Assembly: GCA_022414725.1 (NCBI GenBank)
Contig: CM039463.1
Location: 83,802,987-83,866,986, forward strand
Source: Microglena sp. YARC
Lineage: Eukaryota > Chlorophyta > Chlorophyceae > Chlamydomonadales > Chlamydomonadaceae
DNA length: 64,000 bases
Direction: 5' to 3'
Below, in pieces: positions 1-12,300 of the stretch. The notes under the pieces were generated by a model, which ran no database searches, was not told where the DNA came from, and worked only from the letters and a program-made list of their open reading frames with translations. Position 1 is the first letter of the stretch; every line of letters starts with the position of its first letter. Made by a program: the position numbers and the translations under genes.

Positions 1-28
1 AGAAAAAAGAAAAGCACATTTTTATGAA

Positions 29-107
29 TGATGCACAGTGGGTCTGGCGGACTGCTTTGGCAAGGAGCCAGTCTTCGACACTCCCTTGTGTGAGCAAGGC
101 ATCTGAG
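29..107 (+). pseudogene. Echo copy 1 of BCKDHB exon a
   Basis: Close copy of exon a that still reads [20 protein letters not shown]. It is disabled by in-frame TGA codons at 29-31 and 104-106. A usable-looking donor (GAG|GTACG) follows at 108. Confidence 0.8.
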
Positions 108-130
108 GTACGAAAAAAAAAATGTGTTAA

Positions 131-219
131 CGATGCACATTGGGTCTGGCAGACGGCTGCACAGCCACATGGCAAGGAGCGAGTTTCCAACACTCCCTTG
201 TGTGAGCAAGGCACCGCAG
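131..219 (+). pseudogene. Echo copy 2 of BCKDHB exon a
   Basis: Copy of exon a carrying about 10 extra bases after GGCTGC near 155-165, which shifts the frame. The second half still reads [16 protein letters not shown] in another frame. It keeps a canonical donor, CAG|GTAAGT at 220, unlike the intact copy with its GC donor. Confidence 0.8.
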
Positions 220-237
220 GTAAGTTTTTTTTGTTTA

Positions 238-316
238 CGATGCACAGTGGGTCTGGCAGACCGCTGTGGCAAGGAGCCAGTCTTCGACACTCCCTTGTGT
301 GAGCAAGGCATTGCAG
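238..316 (+). CDS. BCKDHB: BCKDHB exon a (intact third copy of a tandem triplet)
   Basis: Encodes [19 protein letters not shown] followed by LCEQGIA and ends in phase 1. The donor reads CAG|GCAGGG at 317, so this would be a GC-AG intron; joining to 2175 restores GIAGFGIG exactly. The 5' border is unresolved: no convincing pyrimidine-rich acceptor precedes it, and the only nearby AG (223-224) belongs to the donor of the echo copy upstream. Confidence 0.85.
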
Positions 317-2413
317 GCAGGGACAAAAAAAGAAAAATTGCCATTTATTGGGCTGCTTGGATCTACAAGAGCGGGGCGTGGGGGGTGGTGGTGGGAGGGT
401 GAGTGTGAGTGTGAGGGGGCACTCATGCAACACATCATGATCGCTGAGCAAGTAATGGGAGAATTCAAAAAAACAAAGAAAAGCAAAATATAATTTCTTG
501 GGCTGCTTGGACCTGCAAGCGCGTGGCGTGGGGTTGAAGTTGTTGTTGTTGGTGGTGGTGGTAGGGTGAATGTGGGTGTGAGGGGGCACCACCACCACCA
601 CAAACAACTAAACCACCTAAAACTAAGCCACCTAAACCCAAGTGCTGACCAGCTTCCCCCAGCCTGCTCAGCAATCATGTTGCGGTGCAGGTGTGCCCCC
701 TCACACCCACACTCACCCTACCGCCACACCACCACCATCATCAAACCCATGCCGCCCTTGTAGGTCCAAGCAGCCCAAGCCCCCGCCCCCTCCCCCCCCC
801 CCCCCGCCCCCCCCCCCCCCCCCCCCCCCCCATTACCTGCTCAGCAATCATGAATGTGGCGCATGAGTGCCCCAAAATTCCTAATAGCTGGGCAGTTAGT
901 GGGATCCTGTGTGTATGCACATACTGTGTGTGTGTGTGCATATACTGCATGTGTATCTTCACCCTACCTGCTCAGCAATCATGACATGGTGCATGAGTGC
1001 CCCCTAACACCCACACTCACCTACCGCCACCACCACCATCATCAACCCAGAGCCACAGCCCCACCCTTGCAGGTACAAGCAGCCCAAGAAATTGCCTTTT
1101 TTTCCTTTGATTTGTTTAGTACTCTCATTACCTGCTCAGGTGCTTAGCAATCATGTTCACTGCATGAGAGCCCCTCACACCACACTCACCTCCTCCATCG
1201 CCTTCCTTGGTTGGGTTGGGTTCCCAACCCACGCAAAAGTCCTCCACACCTACCCCATACACACACCTACCCCATACACACACCTACCATCTAAACCCAA
1301 AATGCACTGTACTATATCACATCCTGCTAACCAATTGCACACCTGCTCAGCAATTATGATGTGGTGCATGAGTGCGCTGAATTACTCCACTCACCCTATC
1401 GCCACCACCCCCATCATCAACCCCCCCGCCCCGCCCTTGCAGGTCCAAGCAGCCCAAGAAATTGCCTTTTTTCCTTTTTTCTTTTTTCCTTTTTCCTTTT
1501 CTTTTTTCCCTTTTTTGCCATTTTGCGAGGTCGAGCAGCCAAGAAATTGCCTTCTTTAGCTTTCTTTGATTGATTGAGTTTTCCCATTACCTGATCAGCA
1601 ATCATGATGCGGGGTATGAGTGCCCCCTCACACCCACACTCACCCTACCGCCCCCACCCCCCCCACCCCCAGCATCAACCCCCACGCCCCACCCTTGCAT
1701 GTTCAAGCAGCCCAAGAAATTGCCTTTTTTGTTTTCTTTGATCGATTGAGTTTTCCCATTACCTGCTCAGCAATCATGATGTGGGGTATGAGTGCCCCCT
1801 CACACCCACACTCACCCTACCGCCACCACCCCCATCATCAACCCCACGCCCTAGCCCTTGCAGGTCCAAGCAGCCAAGAAATGGCCTATTTTCCTTTGTT
1901 TTTTTTAGTTTCCCAGTACCTGCTCAGCAATCATGATGTGGGTCATGAGTGCCCCCTCACACCCACACTCACCCTCCCACCACCACCATCATCATCAACC
2001 CCTTGCAAATCCAAGCAGCCCAAGAAATAGCATTTTTGTTTAACAAAATATCACATGTACCACCACGAACTGGACTGCACAAGGGAAACTGTAACCAAAA
2101 GATGTTTTATCTGGCATTAATTTAGAACCACGACCCTGACCAGCTACTACTACTGAACCCTACTGGAATTGCAGGCTTTGGGATAGGGCTGGCCAGCATG
2201 GGCTACACACCGATTGCAGAGATTCAATTCGCTGTAAGTGATGATGCTGATGGTGGTGGTGATGATGGTGGCAGTGGTGGTGATAATGATGGTGGTGGTG
2301 GTGGTGATGATGGTGGTGGTGATGATGATGATGATAATGATGAAGATTTCATTTTTCTGGTGTCCTACTGGACTCCAACTGTGCCCCGGATTGACAGAGA
2401 GACATTGTACAAA

Positions 2414-2490
<77 letters not shown>

Positions 2491-5400
2491 TCATATATAT
2501 AAAAGCCTGTACTGAAATATATATTGTTTCACCATTTGCCGACTCGCACTCCAGTTCGCCCCTCTTGTCCACATGAATATATATCAAAGGGTGTACATAC
2601 AAAAACCTGAACTAAAATATATATATTGTTTTCACCATTTGCCGACTTGCACTACAGTTCGCCCCTCTTGTCCACATGAATTTATATCAAAGGATGTACA
2701 TACAAAAACCTGAACTAAAAAATATATATATTGTGGTTCGAGATTAACGTGGAACACCAATACTAGGGGTATTAAAGATCTAAAGGATTACAGGGCTTTA
2801 TAGCTAAAGCTATAAAGTCCTATAATCTAAGGGTCTTTGCGGGGATATATTAAAAGAAGTGCAAGTATCTTATTGGTGGCCCCTTTAAAAGGGCCCCACT
2901 TAAAAAAGGGGGCCATAATAATTAAGTGAGGTTTTAATAATGTATAAAAGGCTAATTCCATGTGTTTAATACACGACCTTGAGAATCTGCAACAGATTGG
3001 TTGAAGTTGACATTTATTTGATAGATCTAAGTCCATTTACTTAGTGCGCCTTTAAAGGCAAATTGCCATAAAAGGGTTCACCAAGCCCTCTTGTCCACAT
3101 GAAGACTAGCTCGTGCTCATTAATTTTAAAGAAAGAAACTAAGCTACAGCATGCATGTGTGGCAAATGCCAAACAATTTTTTTTCATTCATTTTTTTTAA
3201 TTTCTTCTTAATTTACAATTTAATCAATTTCATTTCTTAAATTCTGCACAATTTCTTTAAATTCAATCTTTTTAAAAGATAGCAACAGCCTATTGATCTA
3301 CTTACACTCCCTTGGCCCAGTCTTGTCCACATGAACGCTAGCTCGTGCTAATTAATTTTAAATAAAGAAACCAAGCTAGAGCACGCATGTGTGGATAGGG
3401 CCACCGTACTAGTTTCTTCAAATTAAATTGATTTCAAAGAAAGTAACTACCTCCTGAGCTACTTACACTCCCTGGGTCCCCTCTTATCCACATGACCACT
3501 AACTGGTGCTAATTAATTTAAAATAAAGTAACCAAGCTTTAGCCATACAATTTATTTAGAGAGAGCAGCTGCCTCCTAAGCTGCTTACACTCCCTTGTTC
3601 CCCTCTTGTCCACATGAACACTAGCTCGTGGCCATTCATTGTAAATAAAGCAGCGAAGCTAGATCACACATGAACCCTAGCCACACAGTTTCTTTAAATT
3701 AAATTAATTAATTGTTTCACAATTTCTTTAAATTAAATTAATTGTAAAGAAAACTAAAGCCTACTGAGCTACTTACGCTCCCTGGGGCCCCTCTTGTCCA
3801 CATGAACGCTAGCTTGGGCTAATTAATTTTAAATGTATAAAACAAGCTAGAGCAAGCATGTGTGGATAACGCCACACAATTTCTGTAAATCCAATTAATT
3901 TAATTTCTTAGTATCTTCACAATTTCACAATTAAAATAATTCAATTTCTTAAATTCTGCACCATTTCTTCAAATTGAATTAATTTTTGAGAAAGCAACTA
4001 CCTACTAAGCTACTTACACTCTCTTGGTACGCTCGTGTCCACATGAGCGCTAGCTCGTGGTAATTAATAAAAATAAAAAAAGCTAGAGCACACATGTGTG
4101 GCTAAAGTCACACAGTTTCTTTAAATAAAATTAATTAATTTATTCGCGATTTCACAATTAAATCAATTAACTTTCTTAAATTCTGCACAATTTATTTAAA
4201 TTAATTGAATTTAAAAGAAAGCAATAACCTACTAAGCTACTTACATTCTCTTGGTACCACCTTGTCCACATGAACACTAGGTGGTGCTAATTAATGTTTA
4301 ATAAAGCAGCTAAGCTAAAGCCACAGAATTTATTAAATTAAATTGATTTTAAAGAAAGCAACTGCCTACTAAGCTACTTACACTCCCCTTGTGCCCTCGT
4401 GTCCACATGAACACTAGCTGGTGATAATTAGTTTTAAATAGCAAATAAGCTTTAGCCATACAATTTATGTAAAGAAATCAACTACCACCTAAGCTACTTA
4501 CACTTCCTTGTTCCCCTCTTGTCCACATGAATGCTAGCTCGTGCTAATAAATTTTAAAGAAAGAAACCAAGCTAGAGCACGCATGTGAGGATAAAGCCAC
4601 ACCATTTCTTTAAATTAAATTGTTTTTTGAGAAAGCAACTACCTACCTAGCTACTTCCACTCTCTTGTACACATGAACACTACCTGATGCTACAATTAAT
4701 TTAAATAAGCAACTATCTTATAAGCTAAAGCCACGCCATTTATTTAAATTCAATTAATTTCTCAATTTGTTCTTAATTCATTCTCAATTTCTTTACTTAT
4801 CCACTTACACTCCCTTTCCCCCCTCTTGTCCACATGAACTCATTGATCGGCGTAGGACTACATCTTCCCTGCGGTGAGTTTTTTTCTTCTTCTCCATTCT
4901 TTTATTTCTTATTTATTAGTTCTTTTATTTCTTATTAGTTCTTTTATTTCTTATTTATTAGTTCTTTTATTTCTCATTAGTTCTTTATTACTTCTTTTAT
5001 TTCTTATTAGTTCTTTATTAGTTCTTTTATTTCTTATTAGTTCTTTATTAGTTCTTTTATTTCTTATTAGTTCTTTATTAGTTCTTTTATTTCTTATTAG
5101 TTCTTTATTAGTTCTTTTATTTCTTATTAGTTCTTTATTAGTTCTTTTATTTCTTATTAGTTCTTTATTAGTTCTTTTATTTCTTATTAGTTCTTTATAA
5201 GTTCTTTTATTTCTTATTAGTTCTTTATTAGTTCTTTTATTTCTTATTAGTTCTTTATTAGTTCTTTTATTTCTTATTAGTTCTTTATAAGTTCTTTTAT
5301 TTCTTATTAGATCTTTATTAGTTCTTTTATTTCTTATTAGTTCTTTATTAGTTCTTTTATTTCTTATTAGTTCTTTATTAGTTCTTTTATTTCTTATTAG

Positions 5401-6259
5401 TTCTTTATTAGTTCTTTTATTTCTTATTAGTTCTTTATTAGTTCTTTTATTTCTTATTCATTTATTTCTAATACTTCATCTTCCCTGCAGTGAATTTTCT
5501 TCTTCTTCTCCAGTCTTCTCATTTCTTATTTATTGATTTGTTATACTACATCTTGCCGGCGGAGACATTTCTTCTTCTTCTTCTAATGTCTTATTTATTT
5601 ATTTACTTGTACAGGACTTGTACTACATTTTCCCAGCGATGAGTTTTTTTATTGGAAGGATTTATTTATTTGTTTATTTATTTATTTATTTAATTATTTA
5701 TTTATTTATTTAATGAGATTTGTTTTTTTATTGGAAACATTTATTTATTTATTTAAAAGAGACACCCAAACAACTACTCCTGCACAGTTTGATCAGCTTG
5801 TGAATGAAGCTGTGGAATATTTACCAACCTGACTTGCAGCTTGGCACACCCTCAACACCCTCAACACCCTCAACACCCACCCCACCCTCAACACTCACCC
5901 CACCCACCCCACCCTCACCTCTCACAACACCCCACCACTCACAACACCCATACCACTACACCTGCACAGTTTGATCAGCTTGTGAATGAAGCTGTGAAGT
6001 ATTTGCCAACCTGACTTGCTGCTTGGCTCACCCTCACCACCCTCAACACTCACACCACCCACCCCACCCTCACCTCTCACAACACCCCCACCACTCACAA
6101 GACCCATACCACTACACCTGCACAGTTTGATCAGCTTGTGAATGAAGCTGCAAAGTACAGGTACCGCTCTGGTTCTGAATTCAACTGTGGAGGTCTGACC
6201 GTGCGAACTCCTTATGGTACGTTGGTTGCACTTTACTTGTTGGTGGTGGTGGTAATTCG

Positions 6260-6349
<90 letters not shown>

Positions 6350-8944
6350 CGGCGGTCATGATGGTGGTGGTGACTCCTTATGGTATGTTGATGTTAGGTT
6401 GTGGTCGCTTTTAAACGTTGTCGCCAGTTGGTTTACTTTTTTTATAGCTTGTTTTTGGTATTAGGCCAAACAATTGTAAATGACTAAAGAAGATTGACAT
6501 GGCCCGAAACGATCACTGGTAAAATAACAACGAAAATATACCGGTTGTAGTTGCTTTAAAGGTAGTCGCCAATTGATTTACCGCTTGTTATTGTTGTTGT
6601 TATTAGGCCCAAACAATTGACTTAAGATTGATGTGGTGCCAAACAGTTGACTTAAGATTGATGTGGTGCCAAACAGTTGACTTAAGATTGATGTGGTGCC
6701 AAACAGTTGACTTAAGATTGATGTGGTGCCAAACAGTTGACTTAAGATTGATGTGGTGCCAAACAGTTGACTTAAGATTGATGTGGTGCCAAAAAATATT
6801 TGAATAATTAGGCATATGAGTAGAGGTCAGCTATGTTATATAAAATTAGTGAATCAATAATACTATATATTATGTAATACTAGTCGGACGAGCCGTCTCA
6901 CCAGGATTTTGAATTTATTTGAAAAACTAATATTATTGTGACACTATAATAATATTAGATAATATTAGCTTTTCAAACACTTATATTAGCTGCCGCTCAC
7001 TACATATGAGGCAAGTGAGGCAAGTTGATTTACCGCTTGTTATCCCCGTTCACCGAATGGCTCAATGGCTGAGCTCCTTGAGCGACCAAGGTGCCGGGTT
7101 CGAATCCCCACACGTGCGCCTTAGTGTTCGCGGTAGTTGTCAACCACCATGGTAGCTTTGCACATATAAAGTAGCAGCCTTGGGAGCTGATGACTTGGGT
7201 GTTCGTGTGGTGGGGAGGTGGGTATGGGTGTGGGGTGCTGGGGTGTGGTTGGAAGGTGATGACTCAACACTACTGCACTTTATGCTGCTACCACATATCA
7301 CAATACTTGGTCGCTGTCAACCGCCATGGTAGCACTGTCCAGGTAAAGTTGCAGCTCGTTCCCTAACGCCGTAAGACGGGGCTCCCTTAATATCACGCCC
7401 CACCAGACGATATCATCACTTTAATCACACTATTGTACCACCCCCAGCTGAAAAGAAAACTATGGGGAAATCTACTTGAATTTGGTTCCATGGCTCCAGC
7501 CAGCAATTTTGCTACTCGCTGTCAACCGCCATGGTAGCACTGTCCGGGTAAAGTAGCAGCCAGTTCCCTACCGCCGTTAGACAAGGCTCCCTTAATACCA
7601 CGCCCCACCTGGCGTTCTCATTACCGCTTGTTGTTGTTATTAGTTATTAGGCCAAAACAATTGGACGTAACTAAAGGGGACCCACATGGCCCCAAACAAT
7701 CACTGGTAAAATAACAACGAAAGTATACCGGTTGTGGTCGCTTTTAAAGGTTGTCGCCAGCTGGTTTACTTTTTGTTTTTAGTTTGTTGTTGGTATTAGG
7801 CCAAAACAATTGTACGTGACTGAAGAAGATTGACATGGCCCCAAACAATCACTGGTAAAATAACAACGAAAGTATACCGGTTGTGGTCGCTTTTAAAGGT
7901 TGCCGCCAGATGCTTTACTTATTATTATTTTACAGTTATTTTATTATTTTATCTTTTATCATTACTGCTTGTTGTTATTAGGCCAAAACAGTTGGATGTG
8001 ACTAAAGAGGATTGATTTGGCTCCAAACAAAAGATGAACAATTAGGTATATAGGGCACGGTAGGTGACTATCTCGACAAGGGCCTGGCATGGGGTCACGG
8101 TAAAATTAAATTTAATTCAATTCAATTCAATTCAATTTGGTAGCATTTACTGGTAAAATAACATTGACTGGCGTGGCCCCAAACAATCGTTTTACCTTCT
8201 GGTAAGCTGGCTGGACGTGACGAAAGAGGATTGATTTGGCGCCAACCAATAGTTGAATAATTAGGCATATGTGGCAAAGCAGGTGACTATCTCGACAAGT
8301 GCCTGGCATGGTGTCGGTAAAATTACATTAAAATTAAAATAATATTAAAATAAATTAAACTATATTAAATTTGGTAGCATTTACGGTAAAATAACATTGA
8401 ATGGGCATGCCCCCAAACAATAGTTTAATAATTTGGCAAATGAGGCAAAGTAGGTTAATATCTCGACCAGGGCCTGGCATGGGGTCGGTAAACCCCATCG
8501 GTAAAACACGTCCGTAAAACGATTGTTTGGGGTTCAGTTCATCAGTGCTTTTTATTCTGAAGCCCTTCCTAACTCGGTTGGGCAAGTCCCTTTTGCCTAT
8601 TTGGCCTACCCCTGGACTGTACCATACATACATACATACATACATACATACATACATACATACATACATACATACATACATACATACATACATGGGGGCA
8701 TGGAAGGATTCACTGGTAAAATAACATTCAATTGACTGGCATGGCCTCAAATAGTCGTTTGAGCTTCTGGTAAGCTGGTTGGACGTGATTAAAGAGGACT
8801 GATTTGCAACACACACATTTGCACCCCTTTACCCCTTACAGCATCCCCCCCCCCCACACACACACATTTGTACCCCTTTACCCCTTACAGCATCCCCCCC
8901 CCCCCACACACACACACATTTGTACCCCTTTACCCCTTACAGCA

Positions 8945-8979
<35 letters not shown>

Positions 8980-9243
8980 CCCCCCCCCCCCACCCACACA
9001 TTTGTACCCCTTTACCCCTTACACCACCACCCCCACCCTCACCAACCACTAACCAGTCTCCCCCCCCACCCCCACCCCTAAACGGGGGCATGGCAGCATT
9101 CACTGGTGAAATAACATTGACTGGCATCGCCCCAAACAATCGTTTTAGCTTCTGATAAGCTGGTTGGACGTGACGAAAGAGGACTGATTTGCAACACAAA
9201 CATGTGTACCCCTTTACCCCCCCCCCCCCCCCCCCCCTCTCCC

Positions 9244-9302
<59 letters not shown>

Positions 9303-12300
9303 ATGTTTACCCCTCACAGCACCACCCCCACCCTCACCAACCACCAACCAGCCCCCCGCCACACACAGACAAATCAATGCAGGTGCTGTGGGCCATGATG
9401 GTCTTTACCTCTCACAGCACCAACCCCACCCTCACCAACCACCAACCACCACCAATCACCACCAACCACCCAGCCCCCCCCCCAATCAATGCAGGTGCTG
9501 TGGGCCATGGTGGTCTTTACCACTCACAGCCCCCCACCCCCTCACCAACCACCAACCAGCACCAACCAACCAACCAGCACCCCCCACCCCCACCCCACAC
9601 ACACATCAATGCAGGTGCTGTGGGGCATGGTGGTCTTTACCACTCACAGAGCCCCGAAGCATTCTTCACCCATGTGCCTGGACTCAAGGTACGCCTTGGA
9701 TCATATGATGATATCATAGGTGATGAGATATATGATCCTCATATCATGATGAGATATATAATCTTCCTATCATGATGAGATATATGATCCTCATATCATG
9801 ATGAGATATATGATCCTCCTATCATGATGAGATATATGATCCTCATATCATGATGAGATATATGATCCTCATACCATGATGATATATATGATCCTCATAC
9901 CATGATGATATATATGATCCTCATATCATGATGAGATTTATGACCTTCACCCATGTGCCTGGACTCAATGTAGGCCTTGGATCATATGATGATATCATAG
10001 GTGATGAGATATATGACCTTCACTCATGTGCCTGGACTCAAGGTATGCATGATCCTCCTATCATCTCATATCACCTCATTATTTTCATGAGTCATGTGCC
10101 AGGACTCAAGGTGAGCCTTGGATCAAGTATAAATACATAAATAAATAGTTCAACTGGTTGAGGGCCCAGATTGTTTTCTTGCACTGGGGCCAACCACCAA
10201 ATCGGATCAAGTATGTTTTTATCAGAATGGTTTGATTTGAATTGATCATGTAACTTCCAAAGACGGCAAGAAGCCTTAAAGGGCTTGGCGACCGAGGGCC
10301 CATTCCGCCCTATTTTTGCACACCTAAGGGTCGCAAGGGGGTGCGACCGCGGGACACAAAGAGCGACCGGTCGCAAACAAAAAAAGTGCTTAAAGGCTGG
10401 AGCCATATTATGAGTTCTAAGTGTAGGTAACCCATCCATCCAACTAGCACCCTAAACCCTTAAACCCTTAAACCCTAAACGCTAAAACCCAACACCCTGC
10501 AGGTGGTGATCCCCAGCAGCCCTGCGGAGGCCAAAGTCTGCTGCTATCATGGGGTTAGGTTTTAAGATTTTAAGGTTAAAAACTAGCACCCCAACCCATC
10601 CATCCTGCAGAGTTGTAGGTTACAAGATAACCCATCCACCCAACTACAATCCTAAACCCTTAAACCCTAAACCCTAAACGCTGAAACCCTAAATCTTGCA
10701 GGTGGTGATCCCCAGCAGCCCTGCGGAGGCCAAAGTCTGCTGCTATCATGGGGTTAGGTTTTAAGGTTTTAAGGTTTAAAACTAGCACCCCAACCCATCC
10801 ATCCTGCAGAGTTGTAGGTTACAAGATAACCCATCCACCCAACTACAATCCTAAACCCTTAAACCCTAAACCCTAAATGCTGAAACCCTAAATCTTGCAG
10901 GTGGTGATCCCCAGCAGCCCTGCGGAGGCCAAAGTCTGCTGCTATCATGGGGTTAGGTTTTAAGGTTTTAAGGTTTAAAACTAGCACCCCAACCCATCCA
11001 TCCTGCAGAGTTGTAGGTTGCAAGATAACCCATCCACCCAACTACAATCCTAAACCCTTAAACCCTAAATGCTAAAATCCTAAACCCTGCAGGTGGTGAT
11101 CCCCAGCAGCCCTGCGGAGGCCAAAGGTCTGCTGCTCTCTAGCATCATGGGGTTAGGTTTTAAGGTTTTAAGGTTTAAAACTAGCACCCCAACCCATCCA
11201 TCCTGCAGAGTTGTAGGTTACAAGATAACCCATCCACCCAACTACAGTCCTAAACCCTTAAACCCTAAACTCTAAAATCCTAAACCCTGCAGGTGGTGAT
11301 CCCCAGCAGCCCTGCGGAGGCCAAAGGTCTGCTGCTCTCAAGCATCATGGATCCTGACCCAGTGGTGTTCTTCGAGCCCAAGATGATGTGAGATTAATGT
11401 TACAATTCAAATTCAAATTCAAATAGATGTACTTCGAGCCCAAGATGATGTGAGATTAATTTTACAATTCAAATTCAAATTCAAATAGATGTACTTTGAG
11501 CCCAAGATGCTGCGAGCATGTCATCTGGGTCCGGAAGGAATGGGGTGGATGGTGGTGGGTGGATGGGTGGATGGCGGTGGGTGGGTGGGGGGGGGGGAGA
11601 GGGGAAGGAGGTTGTAGATATGGTAATACGTCAATAAATAGTATGCCTTTTTACGAGGCGTGAGGTTGAGGAGGCCAGCCTGTTTGCTTGAACTGGGGCC
11701 AACCACCAACGTAGGCCATCTACCCAGTAGAAAGAATAGCTTGGCCAAGTAAATAAATACAAAAATGGTGCGCCTTATTACAAGGGGTGAGGTTTATGGT
11801 GCCAGCCTGTTTGCTTGAACTGGGGCCAACCACCAATGTAGATAGGGTGTTATATACTTGAACTCAATAAGGTTAGTTGTGAACACAGTGCCCAGTGTGG
11901 GTGTGTGGGTGGGGTAGGGGGGCGGCAGAGAGGGCAGGAGGTTGTATAAATTGTACCATACTGACACGGCAATTTAATATTTTGAAATATTTGACGGGGG
12001 GTTGAAGGGGGTAACATATAATTCAACATTTCAGTGCGGTATTCTATATTCAGACTCAATTAGTTGTAAACGCAGTGCCCGGTGTGGGTGCGTGTGTGTG
12101 GGTGGGTGGGTGGGGTAGGGGGGCGGCATAGAAGGCAGGAGGGTGTATATATTGTACCATACTGACACGGCAATTTAATGCTTATACATTTTTGACGGGG
12201 GTTTGAAGGGGGTAACATATAATTCAACGTTTCAGTACGGTCTCATATGATGATACTCAATTAGTTGTGAATGTGGTGATCAGAAGCCTGCATCACGGAA

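Noticed and set aside
4874..5200. Hydrophobic [10 protein letters not shown] repeat protein
   Set aside because: Translation of a 30-bp T-rich minisatellite directly following the microexon donor.
7046..7122. Functional tRNA gene
   Set aside because: A and B boxes are present, but stems do not pair well and the same head is joined to a repeated body elsewhere, so a SINE-like element fits better.
10441..11292. Chromosome end or telomere
   Set aside because: The CCCTAAA heptamers are short, interrupted and part of a repeated intron unit with gene sequence on both sides.
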